From the NCBI GenBank assembly GCA_031291845.1, contig JARLIH010000371.1, positions 1 to 32,749 on the forward strand: a stretch of 32,749 nt of DNA, given 5' to 3'. Positions 18,691 to 28,154 of this stretch are shown here, one piece after another (the stretch's first letter is position 1; the number at the start of each line of letters is the position of its first letter). The notes under the pieces are model-generated. The model was given only the letters and a program-made list of their open reading frames with translations. It did not search any database and was not told the origin of the DNA. Position numbers and translations under genes: made by a program. This DNA is from Isosphaeraceae bacterium (GTDB taxonomy: Bacteria; Planctomycetota; Planctomycetia; Isosphaerales; Isosphaeraceae).

Positions 18691-19125
18691 ATGGCCGCAC
18701 CTTATGAACGACCTGGCGACCCGTCGAGCCCCGAGGGTCCGGCTCCCGAAACCTCAACGCGGCGCTTGCGCGAGCAGAGCCAGCTCGACTTCGAGCTCGA
18801 GTTCCTCGGGCAAATCCTGGAGCGCGACCCGCTGTACGCCGACGCGCTGCGGGTCCACGGCAACAACCTCGCGGCCAAAGGCGAGTACACGCGCGCACTT
18901 CAGATCGATCGCCGGCTGGTACGGCTCCAGCCGGAGCGGCCGATCCCGTGGTACAACCTCGCGTGCAGTTATGCCGTCTTGGGAATGGTGGATCCGGCCT
19001 TCGGGGCGCTGCAGCGCGCGCTCGAGCTGGGCTATCGCCATCTCTCACACCTGCGGCGCGACCCGGACCTGAAGGCCCTGCGGCGCGACCCGCGTTTCGT
19101 GCGCTTGCTCCGCCGGTTCGACTGA
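18691..19125 (+). CDS. Small TPR-repeat protein
   Basis: A 144-aa cytoplasmic protein. After a Pro/Ser/Glu-rich N-terminal stretch (about residues 1-25), residues 30-120 form about two to three tetratricopeptide-like helix pairs: ILERDPLYADALRVHGNNLA, then GEYTRALQIDRRLVRLQPE, then IPWYNLACSYAVLG and VDPAFGALQRALELGY. The C terminus (HLRRDPDLKALRRDPRFVRL) is the ending common in planctomycete TPR proteins. The ATG at 18691 has AAGGGAG at 18674-18680; longer starts would remove this spacing. It probably mediates protein-protein contact; the partner is unknown. Confidence 0.8.
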   Translation: MAAPYERPGDPSSPEGPAPETSTRRLREQSQLDFELEFLGQILERDPLYADALRVHGNNLAAKGEYTRALQIDRRLVRLQPERPIPWYNLACSYAVLGMVDPAFGALQRALELGYRHLSHLRRDPDLKALRRDPRFVRLLRRFD

Positions 19126-19141
19126 AGCTCGGCGTAGCGAT

Positions 19142-19163
19142 GGCGGCCGGGACGGTCGCCGCT
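19142..19163. repeat. Palindrome with core CCGGGACGGTCGCCGCT (copy 2)
   Basis: GGCGGCC-GGGAC-GGTCGCC hairpin (one G-T pair) between the TPR and pnp genes. It shares an identical 17-base core with the copy at 7985-8010. Confidence 0.6.
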
Positions 19164-19251
19164 CCCAGCGCGAGGATGTCTGAGTCGAGTCTCGGACCGC
19201 CGCGCTCATCGTGCCGTTTCCGCCCCGCTTCTCCGATTACGTCGCTTCCCC

Positions 19252-20082
19252 ATGAAATATCACGACTGGGACCACGTCCTCGAAGCCACGCAGGCTGTCC
19301 GTGCGCGTTGGGGGGAGACGCCGAAAATCGGCATCGTCCTCGGCACGGGTCTCGGGGCCCTCGCGCAAGAGATCGACGCAGAAGCGACGATCCCCTACCC
19401 CGACATCCCCCACTTCCCCCAATCGACGGTTCAAAGCCACAAGGGCCAGCTCGTCTGCGGCACGCTTGCCGGCCATTCAGTCGTCGCAATGGAGGGCCGC
19501 TTCCATCTTTACGAAGGCTACTCGGCCGCCCAGGTCACGTTCCCGGTCCGCGTGATGAAGGAGCTCGGCTGCCGCTACCTCGTCGTTTCGAACGCCTGCG
19601 GCGGGCTAAACCCGTTCTACAACAAGGGGGACCTGATGGTCATCGACGACCATATCAACCTCCTCGGAATGAACCCGCTGATCGGCCCCAACGACGAGCG
19701 TCTCGGCCCCCGGTTTCCGGACCTCATCGAGCCGTACGACCATAACCTCCAGAAACTTGCCCTCCAGGTCGCGCTCGAAGAGAACATCGTCGCCCACCGC
19801 GGTGTCTACGTCGCAGTGGTGGGTCCGAACCTGGAAACCCGAGCCGAGTACCGCTATTTGAGGGCGATTGGCGCGGATGTCGTCGGCATGTCGACGGTCC
19901 CCGAAGTGCTGGTCGCGGTCCATGCCGGCCTGCGCGTCCTCGGGTTCTCCATCGTGACCGACATGTGCCTGCCCGACGCGCTCAAGCCGGTGAGCCTCGA
20001 AGAGATCATCGCCGTTGCCCAGGAGGCGGAAGGGAAGCTGCGGACGATCGTGCGTAAGGTGCTGGAACGGCTGGATGCGTGA
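19252..20082 (+). CDS. Purine nucleoside phosphorylase (trimeric class)
   Basis: A 276-aa cytoplasmic salvage enzyme that converts a purine nucleoside and phosphate to a free base and pentose-1-phosphate. Family signatures are [16 protein letters not shown] (phosphate loop), [18 protein letters not shown] (phosphate-binding region), [22 protein letters not shown] and GMSTVPEV (E218). The residue equivalent to the purine-specificity Asn of mammalian PNP (FSLITN) is D237 here (FSIVTDMC). Asp at this place is found in methylthioadenosine phosphorylases and in some bacterial PNPs, so base preference may differ. ATG at 19252 is the only sensible start. The next gene is ileS after palindromes. Confidence 0.93.
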   Translation: MKYHDWDHVLEATQAVRARWGETPKIGIVLGTGLGALAQEIDAEATIPYPDIPHFPQSTVQSHKGQLVCGTLAGHSVVAMEGRFHLYEGYSAAQVTFPVRVMKELGCRYLVVSNACGGLNPFYNKGDLMVIDDHINLLGMNPLIGPNDERLGPRFPDLIEPYDHNLQKLALQVALEENIVAHRGVYVAVVGPNLETRAEYRYLRAIGADVVGMSTVPEVLVAVHAGLRVLGFSIVTDMCLPDALKPVSLEEIIAVAQEAEGKLRTIVRKVLERLDA

Positions 20083-20112
20083 GACCCATTGCATGCGTAG
20101 GTTTTCTCGTGG

Positions 20113-20167
20113 GGTGGGCATTGCCCACCTTCTTTTGTTTCGCACCGCTCGGTGGGCGTTGCCCGCC
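20113..20167. repeat. Two tandem GGTGGG-type palindromes before ileS
   Basis: Unit 1 is GGTGGGCA-T-TGCCCACC (20113-20129). Unit 2 is GGTGGGC-GTT-GCCCGCC (20151-20167, one G-T pair). They are 21 bp apart in the pnp-ileS gap. They lack the TAGGG/CCCTA ends of other copies, so the pair may be decayed. I see no T-box leader here. Confidence 0.7.
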
Positions 20168-20186
20168 CAACAATGAAGTAAGCCGA

Positions 20187-23021
20187 ATGTCCACGAACGC
20201 CAAGCCCTACAAAGACACCCTGAACCTTCCCGTCACCCGCTTCGAAATGAAAGCAAACCTGACCGCGCGCGAGCCGAAGATCCAGGCGCGGTGGCGAGAG
20301 GAAGACCTGTACAGCCGGATCCGCAAGGCCCGGGCGGGGCGCGAACGCAAGGTCCTGCACGACGGGCCGCCGTATGCCAACGGCGAGATTCACATGGGGC
20401 ACCTGCTCAACAAGGTGCTCAAGGACTTCGTCGTGCGTGCGCTCACGATGCAAGGGTACGACAGCCCTTACGTCCCCGGCTGGGACTGCCACGGCCTGCC
20501 GATCGAGCACAAGGTCGTCAAGGACCTCGGTTCGAAGGCCGCGACGATGAGTCACGCCGAGATCCGCGCCCTCTGCCAGAAAGACGCGCTGAAGTGGGTG
20601 GACGTTCAACGCGAGCAGTTTCGCCGGCTCGGCGTTTCGGGGGACTGGGACAACCCTTACCTCACGCTCGACCCGCGCTACGAGGCGGGCATCCTCGACG
20701 TCCTCGCCGACCTGATCGAGGAGGGCTACGTCTTCCGCCAGCTCAAGCCGATCCACTGGTGCATCAACGACCGCACCGCGCTGGCCGAGGCCGAGCTCGA
20801 GTACAAGGACGAATCGTCCCCGAGCATCTACGTCAACTTCCCGATGATCTCGGGAGTGCCCGCCGAGTGGGGTGAAGGCCCCTGGCACGCGATGATCTGG
20901 ACGACCACGCCGTGGACTTTGCCGGCAAACGTCGCGATCGCGGCCCACGCCGACCTCGACTACGTGGGGCTACGCTACGTCGATCCGGCCTCGGGGCGAA
21001 CCGTCCACACGATCCTGGCGGCCGCGCTGGTGGCCAAGGTCATGGGTCTGCGCAACGTGACGGAGTTCGAGGAAGTCGGGCGCGTGCGAGGGAAGGACCT
21101 CGAGCATGCCGAATACCGGCACCCGTTCATCAACCGGGTCAGCCCCGTCGTCCTGGCAGGCTACGTGACCGTCGAGGACGGGACGGGCCTGGTGCACACA
21201 GCGCCGGGGCACGGTGCGGAGGATTATCAGATCGGGCGCGTGTACCAGTTGCCCACGCTCAGCCCGGTGGACGCCTCGGGCCGGTTCACGGCCGAGGCGC
21301 CGGAGTTCCTGCTCGGTCAGGGGGTGTTCCAGGCGAACCCGAAGGTCGTGGCCCTGCTGAAGGAGTCGGGGCACCTGTACCACGAGCTGATGTTCGTGCA
21401 TAGCTATCCCCATTGCTGGCGTTGTAAGAAGCCGGTGATTTTCCGGGCGACGGAGCAGTGGTTCATTGGCGTCGACCGGAACGACCTGCGCGGGCGGACG
21501 TTGAAGCAGATCGACGCGGTGCGCTGGGTGCCGGGGTGGGGACGGGCGCGGATCGACGCGATGGTGAGTGGACGGCCTGACTGGTGCATCAGCCGCCAGC
21601 GCTCGTGGGGCGTGCCGATCCCGGCCCTCGGTTGCGAGACCTGCCAGACGCAGCTCCTGACGGCCGAGACGGTCCGGCACTTCCGCGACCTCTTCCGGGA
21701 GGAAGGGGCCGACGCCTGGTACACGAAGGCGGTCGAGGAGTTGCTGCCGCCCGGCGCGTCCTGCCCGCACTGCCGCGGGACGACTTTCCGCAAGGAAGGG
21801 GACATTTTGGATGTCTGGTTCGAGTCGGGCTCCAGCCATCGCGGCGTCCTGGCGGAAGGCTTTGCGCTGGGCTATCCCGCGTTCATGTACCTGGAAGGTT
21901 CCGACCAGCACCGCGGCTGGTTCCAGTCGTCGATCCTGACGGCTGTTGGCAGCACCGGCCGCGCCCCCTTTGAGACCGTCCTCACGCACGGCTTCGTCGT
22001 GGACGACAAGGGGGAAAAGATGTCGAAGTCCGTCGGCAATACGATCTCGGCAGTCAAGGCGACCGAGCAGTACGGCGCCGATGTGCTGCGGTTGTACGTC
22101 GCGAGCATGGACTACGCTGACGACGTCCGGATGAGCGAGCGTGGCATCAAGGAGATGTCCGAGGCGTACCGCAAGGTACGCAACACATTCCGCTACCTGC
22201 TCGGGAACCTCGAGGATTACGCGCGGTTCGACCCCTCATCGTTTCCCGTCGAATCGCTCCAGGAGATCGACCGGTGGGCCCTGGGGCAGCTCAACGCCGT
22301 GATTCGCGACGTCCAGGCCGCGTACGACGAATTCGAGTTCTACCGGGTGTACCAGCGGGTTTACCAGTTCTGCTCGGTCGAGCTGTCGAGCTTCTACCTG
22401 GACGTGCTCAAGGACCGGCTCTACGCCGAAGCACCCGACGGACCGCACCGCCAAGCCGCGCAGTTCGTGCTGGCGCGGCTCCACGACGCGCTGACGCGGC
22501 TGCTCGCCCCGATCATTCCCCACACGGCCGAAGAACTGTGGGAGTTCGTGCCCGCCTCGCCTTCGCGGCCGCTGAGCGTCCACCTCGCGGAATTTCCGCA
22601 ACCCGACCCGGCCTTCGACAACGATGCGAGGACGGCCCTCTGGACGCGTTTGTTGGCCGTACGTGCCGAAATCCTCCGCGAGCTGGAAAAGCTGCGCGCG
22701 GCGAAGGTCATCGGCAGCGCCCAGGAGGCGTCGGTGAGGGTCGGCAGCGACGATCCCGACCTCGCGGCCCTGCTGGAGCACGAGCGGGAGTTGCTCACGA
22801 CGCTCGCGATCGTTTCGGAGATCGAGGTCGGCGGCGCAGCCCCCGCGAATGCCGCGAGGGGTATCGACCTGCCCGTCCTGTGGGTCCAGGCCAGCCGGTC
22901 ACCCCACGCCAAGTGCGAGCGGTGCTGGAACCTTCGCGCAGCCGTGGGCCGGAGCGAGACGCACCCGACGTTGTGTGCACGATGCGTCGCGGTGGTTGGG
23001 AAATTGAATGTCGAAGGGTGA
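20187..23021 (+). CDS. ileS: Isoleucyl-tRNA synthetase
   Basis: A 944-aa class I aminoacyl-tRNA synthetase, normal length. The Rossmann core has H69-M-G-H72 (the HIGH motif) in ANGEIHMGHLLNK and K611-M-S-K-S in GEKMSKSVGN. The CP1 editing domain lies in between (TTPWTLPANVAIA and GTGLVHTAPGHGAEDY). The tRNA-binding C-terminal domain ends with a zinc-finger-like C-x2-C pair repeated (CERCWNL and CARC). I chose ATG at 20187 because MSTNAKPYKDTLNLPVTRFEMK is the usual N terminus; the ORF extends to 20079 but would then translate the palindromes. It charges tRNA-Ile and removes misactivated valine. Confidence 0.97.
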   Translation: MSTNAKPYKDTLNLPVTRFEMKANLTAREPKIQARWREEDLYSRIRKARAGRERKVLHDGPPYANGEIHMGHLLNKVLKDFVVRALTMQGYDSPYVPGWDCHGLPIEHKVVKDLGSKAATMSHAEIRALCQKDALKWVDVQREQFRRLGVSGDWDNPYLTLDPRYEAGILDVLADLIEEGYVFRQLKPIHWCINDRTALAEAELEYKDESSPSIYVNFPMISGVPAEWGEGPWHAMIWTTTPWTLPANVAIAAHADLDYVGLRYVDPASGRTVHTILAAALVAKVMGLRNVTEFEEVGRVRGKDLEHAEYRHPFINRVSPVVLAGYVTVEDGTGLVHTAPGHGAEDYQIGRVYQLPTLSPVDASGRFTAEAPEFLLGQGVFQANPKVVALLKESGHLYHELMFVHSYPHCWRCKKPVIFRATEQWFIGVDRNDLRGRTLKQIDAVRWVPGWGRARIDAMVSGRPDWCISRQRSWGVPIPALGCETCQTQLLTAETVRHFRDLFREEGADAWYTKAVEELLPPGASCPHCRGTTFRKEGDILDVWFESGSSHRGVLAEGFALGYPAFMYLEGSDQHRGWFQSSILTAVGSTGRAPFETVLTHGFVVDDKGEKMSKSVGNTISAVKATEQYGADVLRLYVASMDYADDVRMSERGIKEMSEAYRKVRNTFRYLLGNLEDYARFDPSSFPVESLQEIDRWALGQLNAVIRDVQAAYDEFEFYRVYQRVYQFCSVELSSFYLDVLKDRLYAEAPDGPHRQAAQFVLARLHDALTRLLAPIIPHTAEELWEFVPASPSRPLSVHLAEFPQPDPAFDNDARTALWTRLLAVRAEILRELEKLRAAKVIGSAQEASVRVGSDDPDLAALLEHERELLTTLAIVSEIEVGGAAPANAARGIDLPVLWVQASRSPHAKCERCWNLRAAVGRSETHPTLCARCVAVVGKLNVEG

Positions 23022-23036
23022 CGGATGAATGATGGC

Positions 23037-23061
23037 ATGACGGTCATTTTGGGTGGATAAT
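23037..23061 (+). promoter_or_regulatory. Dyad and -10-like box upstream of purN
   Basis: ATGAC-G-GTCAT (23037-23047) is a perfect 11-base dyad in the ileS-purN gap. GATAAT at 23056-23061 resembles a -10 box, about 45 bp before the purN start. No good -35 is seen at the right distance, so an activator or alternative sigma is possible. Confidence 0.35.
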
Positions 23062-23107
23062 AGAAAGAGCCCAATTCACCTCCCGTCGTCCCTTCACTGA
23101 GACCGCC

Positions 23108-23755
23108 ATGGCCGATTCCCCGCGCGATCCGCCGATCACCGACCCACCCATCCGCCTGGCCGTCTGTGTCTCCGGCGGGGGAACGACGCTCCAGAACCTG
23201 ATCGAGATGACGCGGTCACGCCGGCTGAAGGCGACGATCGCCCAGGTCGTCGCCAGCCGCCCGCGCATCGGGGCGATCCCGAAAGCGGAAGCAGCGGGCA
23301 TCCCGCTCGCGCTCGCGTCGCGGACAGCGAAGAACCGGGCTGACTTCAGCGCGTCGGTCTTTCACCCGATCCGCCAGCGGGGCGTCGACCTCGTCGTTCT
23401 CGGTGGCTTCCTCGCGCTCCTGGACATCCCGCCCGACTACCAGGGGCGCGTGATCAACGTCCACCCGTCGCTCATCCCGGCCTTCAGCGGCAAAGGGTTC
23501 CACGGCGCCGCCGTGCACCAGGCCGTGCTCGACATGGGCGTGAAGGTGAGCGGTTGCACGGTCCACTTCGCCGACGCCACGTACGACACGGGCCCGATCA
23601 TCCTTCAGAAGACCGTGCCCGTGCTCGACAACGACACGGCCGAGTCACTCGCCGGCCGGGTCTTCCAGGCCGAGTGCCAGGCGCTCCCCGAGGCGATCCG
23701 GCTTTACGCCGAGGGACGCCTGAAGATCGAGGGACGCCGGGTCCACGTCTATTAA
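23108..23755 (+). CDS. purN: Phosphoribosylglycinamide formyltransferase
   Basis: A 215-aa GART enzyme transferring a formyl group from 10-formyl-THF to GAR, the third step of purine synthesis. The folate/catalytic residues are visible: N117 and H119 in VINVHPSLIPAF, and D160 in ATYDTGPI. The N-terminal Rossmann-like stretch is IRLAVCVSGGGTTLQNLI. Length is typical. ATG at 23108 precedes a short Pro-rich leader of 14 residues. It lies 86 bp after ileS and 17 bp before the stop of the converging small membrane protein. No other pur gene is adjacent. Confidence 0.94.
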   Translation: MADSPRDPPITDPPIRLAVCVSGGGTTLQNLIEMTRSRRLKATIAQVVASRPRIGAIPKAEAAGIPLALASRTAKNRADFSASVFHPIRQRGVDLVVLGGFLALLDIPPDYQGRVINVHPSLIPAFSGKGFHGAAVHQAVLDMGVKVSGCTVHFADATYDTGPIILQKTVPVLDNDTAESLAGRVFQAECQALPEAIRLYAEGRLKIEGRRVHVY

Positions 23756-23772
23756 GTGGACCCGCAGCCCGC

Positions 23773-24093
23773 TCAGCGCGGCCAAGCATGCTGCCAGATC
23801 AACAGCGCCGCCAGAATCAGCGGCAACGCGTTGAACAACACGCCCGCCAAAGCGTACCGGCCGATCGGCTGCCGCGCTGACCGCGCGATCAGCCAGCCCG
23901 CCAGGCCGAGACCCAGCCCGATCAACGGCGGCTCGACCGGCAGCACCAGCCGCGGCCCCGCTTGCCGGGCGATGATCGCGGTGAACGCGCAGATCCACGC
24001 CAGCGCGACCGTCACGCCCAGTAATACCGACGCCCGGCCCAGCAAGAACGAGAGACCCCAGGCAGTCCTATCCCACATCGATTGAATCCGCAC
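23773..24093 (-). CDS. Small membrane protein, unknown function
   Basis: A 106-aa protein with three hydrophobic segments (about residues 10-45, 55-75 and 80-103) and a short loop rich in Pro/Val. I do not recognise a family. I chose GTG at 24093 because AAGGGAGG lies at 24099-24106 with the GGGAGG core 5 bases upstream. The in-frame ATG at 24144 lies further up with no support. The gene converges with purN across only 17 bp. Upstream lies a gene-poor region with repeat remnants. Confidence 0.6.
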   Translation of the reverse strand: MRIQSMWDRTAWGLSFLLGRASVLLGVTVALAWICAFTAIIARQAGPRLVLPVEPPLIGLGLGLAGWLIARSARQPIGRYALAGVLFNALPLILAALLIWQHAWPR

Positions 24094-24553
24094 GGCATCC
24101 TCCCTTCTGTAATTTTTGGGCCGTGGTGGAGTTCTGTTCCCCAAGGATATTCGCCACCCCCTGGCAATTATGAGCCGAATCCCGACTTGAGTGTCCGGGG
24201 GGCGACGCTCGCATCGTCAGAGCGGTTTTCGTATGAGTTACGCGCAGAATTTCGCAACGGGTCGGCGCCGGGGGCATCGCCCTGGCAGGCTCGGCCCCAG
24301 CCGCCCGGCGCGGAACAGGAATGCCGTTGGGTGCCATGCCCACGTCTTCGTGAGAATGCGCCCCTCCGACGGCTTCATGTGCGGCATCACCGGTGGCAAA
24401 TCGCGAGGAGTGGTCGAGCTCTCCGCGAAATCTCGACACGGCCCAGAGGGCTGAACACGTGTTGGGGGCTACTGCCCCGTTGTTCGGGCTACGGCCCACC
24501 GCTACGATGCCGCTGAACGATCCCCTGCTCCGTACGCCGTTTCGAGGTACCCA
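24094..24553. other. 460-bp divergent gap with decayed repeats
   Basis: No credible gene. It holds GGCTCGGCCCCAGCC (24286-24300), which is part of the hairpin at 2322-2349, and a degenerate dyad around CACGTCTTCGTG (24341-24352) flanked by GCCATGCC. These look like remnants of intergenic palindromes. Short overlapping ORFs here have no family-like sequence. The PHP-like gene's Shine-Dalgarno sequence GAGG lies at 24544-24547. Confidence 0.5.
24099..24104 (-). promoter_or_regulatory. Shine-Dalgarno GGGAGG deciding the GTG start
   Basis: GGGAGG on the minus strand with a 5-base spacer to GTG at 24093-24091. It supports the 106-aa reading of the small membrane protein. Confidence 0.7.
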
Positions 24554-26716
24554 ATGGCTCTCCCCGCACGGCTCTCCTTCATTGGCCTCGTCCTAACCCT
24601 TTCGGCCGTGATCCCGAGAGCATCGGCTGACGCGTCAAAGCCAAGGAACGGAAGCCAACCCGGGGCGCAAGCGGTGGTGGGCCCCGACAGCAAGGTCATC
24701 GTGCGGTGGCCGATCTCGCCCAGCGAAACAGGTGTCCTCGAGCTCGATCCGATCCCGGGTGAAGCCCTGATCGAGAGCCTCTCAATCGTCGCGGACGCAA
24801 ATCTCGATCGGCCCGTGAAGCCTTTGCTCAAAGACGTGGATCCCGTCACGTTCCTGACGGTGGGCACGCGTGTCGGCACGGAGATCCGCCCGCCGTCGAT
24901 GAGCGTTTTCAACACGTTCTTCGACACCCCCGCCAACCGACCGCATCAAACCTACCGGGCCCGGCTCGAAGCCAAGCGCGTGGAAGGTCGGAGCACGCAG
25001 GGGCGCTACACGGCCATCGTGCACGGCCTCCGCGCTGGGCCGTTTGCCGGATCATTGGAAATCACGGTGTACCCCGGGTCGCCGCTGGTCCATATCGAGG
25101 CGGTGCTCTCGACCGAGGCTGACCGCGTCGCCTATCTCTACGACATGGGGCTCGTCGCCTCCGGAAAACCAAGCTGGAACGGCTTTTCGTGGACGGACAC
25201 CGAGGGCAACTTCCAGACGCACGCCGCGCAGCCAACCGAGGCCGACCGACCGCTCGCCGTTCGCCACAGGACGCTGATCGCCGAAGGGGCGAACGGGTCG
25301 GTCGCGTGCTTTCCACCGCCGCACCAATACTTCTTCGCGCGCGACCTGACTGACAACCTGAAGTATGTCTGGTTCGGCGCTGGCCACCGGGGATTGGCAG
25401 AGCGCAACGGGTTCGGCATCCGCCAGTCGGAAACCGGCGGTGGCGCGTGGGTCCCGTGGGTCAGCGCCCCCCCAAAGACCGAACAGCGGCTCGGAATGTT
25501 CTTGCTGGCCTCGCCGGGCAGGGCCCGGGAAACGATGAACGAGGTGCTTCGCTACACGCATGGCGACCGTTTCCCCGACCTGCCGGGTCATGTCACGTTC
25601 TCGAGCCACTGGCACATGGCCATCGCGCTCGCGGCCATGAAGGAGATCGAGTCAAAGGGGCCCCGAACGACCCCCGACCTCGTCAAGATCTTCAAGGACA
25701 TGAACGTCAACATCGTTCACCTCGGCGAGTTTCACGGCGACGGCCACCCGCGCGACCAGGGCCCCTTGCGGCTCGCCGAGCTCGACGCGCTGTTCGCCGA
25801 GTGCCGGCGGCTTTCGGGAGACAAACTCCTGCTCGTGCCCGGTGAGGAGGCCAACGCCTACCTCGGTTTGCGCGAACGGGGGAAGGAGCCGGGCCACTGG
25901 ATGCTGCTGTTCCCCCGACCGGTCTACTGGACGATGGTGCGCGGGGAGGGACAGCCGTTCTCCGAAAGTCATCCACGCTACGGGACGGTCTTTCATGTCG
26001 GCAGCCGCGACGACATGTCGGCGCTGCTTGACCGAGAGCACGGACTCGCGTGGACCGCGCACCCAAGGATCAAGGCGTCGAGCTGGACACCCGACGGATA
26101 CAAGGACGAGCCCTTTTTCAAGGCCGACACCTGGCTCGGCGCTGCGTGGAAGGGGATGCCCGCCGACCTCTCGCAGCCACGACTCGGCACACGCGCGCTC
26201 GACCTGATGGACGACATGGCCAACTGGGGCCAGCACAAGTACGTGCCCGGTGAGGTCGACGTGTTCAAGATCGACCACACGCACGAGCTCTACGGCCACA
26301 TGAACGTGAACTATGTCCGGCTCGACCGCATCCCCCGCTTCGACGACGGGTGGCAGCCCCTGCTGGACGCCCTGCGCGAGGGGAAGTTCTTCGTAACCAC
26401 CGGCGAAGTGCTCGCGCGCGGGTTCACCGTCAGCGGCAAATCGAGCGGCGAGACCCTGACGCTCCCGGACGACGGCCGCCCCGAGTTGAAGCTAGACCTG
26501 GAATGGACCTTCCCCCTCAAGTTTGCGGAGGTCGTCTCCGGCGACGGGCGGCGGACCTACCGCGAGCGGATCGACCTGGCTGATACCGCGGCGTTCGGCC
26601 AGCGCGAACTCCGGCTCAAGCCTGAGCTGAAAGGGCGCACCTGGGTCCGCGTCGAGGCGTGGGACGTCGCGGCCAACGGCACGTTCACCCAGCCGGTCTG
26701 GCTCGAAACGCGCTGA
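24554..26716 (+). CDS. Secreted PHP-like metallohydrolase (CehA/McbA-like)
   Basis: A 720-aa exported protein. The N-terminal signal peptide is MALPARLSFIGLVLTLSAV followed by IPRASADA (cleavage near residue 26). Residues 40-330 are beta-rich, without an obvious motif. From about residue 345 the sequence has metal-binding features of the PHP superfamily: H352-W-H354, H394-GDG-H398 (EFHGDGHP), G-E431-E432 (VPGEEAN), H503 (TAHP) and D574-H-T-H577. Such proteins hydrolyse phosphate or carbamate esters in some bacteria, but substrate and activity here are unknown. The C-terminal 130 residues look like an Ig/beta domain. ATG 24554 has GAGG at 24544-24547. It converges with the MFS gene across a GGCCGG palindrome. 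Confidence 0.65.
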   Translation: MALPARLSFIGLVLTLSAVIPRASADASKPRNGSQPGAQAVVGPDSKVIVRWPISPSETGVLELDPIPGEALIESLSIVADANLDRPVKPLLKDVDPVTFLTVGTRVGTEIRPPSMSVFNTFFDTPANRPHQTYRARLEAKRVEGRSTQGRYTAIVHGLRAGPFAGSLEITVYPGSPLVHIEAVLSTEADRVAYLYDMGLVASGKPSWNGFSWTDTEGNFQTHAAQPTEADRPLAVRHRTLIAEGANGSVACFPPPHQYFFARDLTDNLKYVWFGAGHRGLAERNGFGIRQSETGGGAWVPWVSAPPKTEQRLGMFLLASPGRARETMNEVLRYTHGDRFPDLPGHVTFSSHWHMAIALAAMKEIESKGPRTTPDLVKIFKDMNVNIVHLGEFHGDGHPRDQGPLRLAELDALFAECRRLSGDKLLLVPGEEANAYLGLRERGKEPGHWMLLFPRPVYWTMVRGEGQPFSESHPRYGTVFHVGSRDDMSALLDREHGLAWTAHPRIKASSWTPDGYKDEPFFKADTWLGAAWKGMPADLSQPRLGTRALDLMDDMANWGQHKYVPGEVDVFKIDHTHELYGHMNVNYVRLDRIPRFDDGWQPLLDALREGKFFVTTGEVLARGFTVSGKSSGETLTLPDDGRPELKLDLEWTFPLKFAEVVSGDGRRTYRERIDLADTAAFGQRELRLKPELKGRTWVRVEAWDVAANGTFTQPVWLETR

Positions 26717-26759
26717 GGCCCCCGCGTGCGGATTCTCTCCGGGGGCCCGAGAGATTCCC

Positions 26760-26777
26760 GGCCGGCAATGGCCGGCC
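26760..26777. repeat. GGCCGG-type palindrome
   Basis: GGCCGGC-AATG-GCCGGCC, followed by CTAC so the right end reads CCCTAC. It sits in the 70-bp gap between the converging PHP-like and MFS genes. Confidence 0.75.
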
Positions 26778-26786
26778 CTACATCCA

Positions 26787-28073
26787 TCAGGCCGAGCCGG
26801 CGACCTCGCGCCGCGCAATGAGAGCGGCGGCGACCACGAGCAGCAACGCTCCCGTGAGGTAGACGGCACCGCACCACGCGATGGCCTCGCTCATGTTGTG
26901 GACTTCGCTCGAATGGCGTCCGTGCGCCGCGGCCCAACCGACAAGGAACGGCCCGAGCGCCCCACCGCCCCACCCAACCGTGTTCATCAGCCCCGCCGCG
27001 GTGGCCCGCGCGCGGGGCTCGACCACGTCGTAGAGTGCGGCGAAGATGTTCGAGTCGTAGAGGCCCTTGCAGAAGCCGAAGGCGGTCATTACGAGCATCA
27101 GCGTGCGCGGGTCGCGGGTGGTCCCGACGAGAACGACGGCGACGCTCCCCGCGGACAGTCCGAGCGCCTGCACGAGCGCTCTTGCCCCGGGCATGCGCGG
27201 CCTGGCTCGGTCGGCAAGCCAGCCCCCGCAAGGAGCCGCGACCGCGCTTGCGAGGTGGATGAACGCGGTCCCATACAAGCCGGCTTCGGCCAGCGAGTAA
27301 TGAAACTTCTCGACCAGGAAGGTCGGCGTCCAGGTCAGAAAGATCGTCGCAACGAAGTTGGCCGCGACGAACACGGCCATCAGGAGCAAGACCGGCGGCG
27401 TCAGGATGCCCGCGAAATCCGCACGGGTCAAACGGAGCGGCGCAGTGGGCTTCACAACCGTCTCCGCCGCGCCCCGCTGTGGCTCGCGAAGGGACGCGTA
27501 GAGACACAGCGCCAGCACCGCACCGACGGAGCCGAACACGTAAAAACCGCTGCGCCAACCGTAGCGCTGCGCGAGCCAGGCTCCCAGCGCACTTCCAACG
27601 ACCGTACCCGCGTAAACTCCCGACTGGTGGAAGGCCAAGGCCCGCGAACGGGAGCGAGGCCCGTGGTAGTCGCTAATGATTGACATCGAGGCGGGAAAGT
27701 AGAACGTCTCGCCGAACCCTTCGAGCGCACGCACCGTGACGAAGTGCCAGAGCTTGGTGCAGCGACCCGTCAATACCGTCACACCGCTCCAGAAAATGCA
27801 GCCGCCGAGGACCAGGTCCTTGCGCCGAAGCCGGTCGCCGACGAAGCCCGCAACCGGTGATCCCAGCGCGTAGACCCACATGAACGCCGAGCCGATCAGG
27901 CCCAACTGCACGGTGCTGAACCCGAACTCCACCTTCAGCCGCGGGAAGACCGCGAAAATGGCCTGGCGGTCGGCGTAATTGAAGAAGCAAACGAGCCACA
28001 GCATGAACACGACGCCCCACTTGTAGGCGGCCGTGCGAGGCGGTGACGGGACCTCGACCGGCCTGGGGCTCAT
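26787..28073 (-). CDS. MFS permease (anion:cation symporter-like)
   Basis: A 428-aa transporter with 12 predicted helices. It has MFS features: [18 protein letters not shown] at helix 1, the loop 2-3 motif [16 protein letters not shown] (variant of GxxxDRxGRR), and the helix 5 stretch [20 protein letters not shown] typical of the ACS (phthalate/hexuronate) group. The second half has [11 protein letters not shown], the repeated loop motif. I chose ATG at 28073 ([10 protein letters not shown]) because GGAGA precedes it by 6 bases; the ORF opening at 28331 would add 86 residues without transporter character. Substrate unknown, probably an organic anion. It is divergent from the dienelactone hydrolase gene. 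Confidence 0.88.
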   Translation of the reverse strand: MSPRPVEVPSPPRTAAYKWGVVFMLWLVCFFNYADRQAIFAVFPRLKVEFGFSTVQLGLIGSAFMWVYALGSPVAGFVGDRLRRKDLVLGGCIFWSGVTVLTGRCTKLWHFVTVRALEGFGETFYFPASMSIISDYHGPRSRSRALAFHQSGVYAGTVVGSALGAWLAQRYGWRSGFYVFGSVGAVLALCLYASLREPQRGAAETVVKPTAPLRLTRADFAGILTPPVLLLMAVFVAANFVATIFLTWTPTFLVEKFHYSLAEAGLYGTAFIHLASAVAAPCGGWLADRARPRMPGARALVQALGLSAGSVAVVLVGTTRDPRTLMLVMTAFGFCKGLYDSNIFAALYDVVEPRARATAAGLMNTVGWGGGALGPFLVGWAAAHGRHSSEVHNMSEAIAWCGAVYLTGALLLVVAAALIARREVAGSA

Positions 28074-28154
28074 GCGGTTCTCCAGCGTGCGGGCAGGAAA
28101 CGGAGTCTCGAGGAGCCCCCCTGCGCCACGACTGTTGTTCGACCCGAGGGGGAC

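Noticed and set aside
17369..19489. 706-residue minus-strand ORF spanning Gfo/Idh, acidic protein and TPR genes
   Set aside because: It is the antisense reading of GC-rich real genes; the acidic tract gives a Val/Phe/Leu-rich stretch. No family motif and no Shine-Dalgarno support.
20083..20186. Possible T-box or other leader before ileS
   Set aside because: The gap is only about 100 bp and is mostly two palindromes. No T-box sequence or specifier loop is visible.
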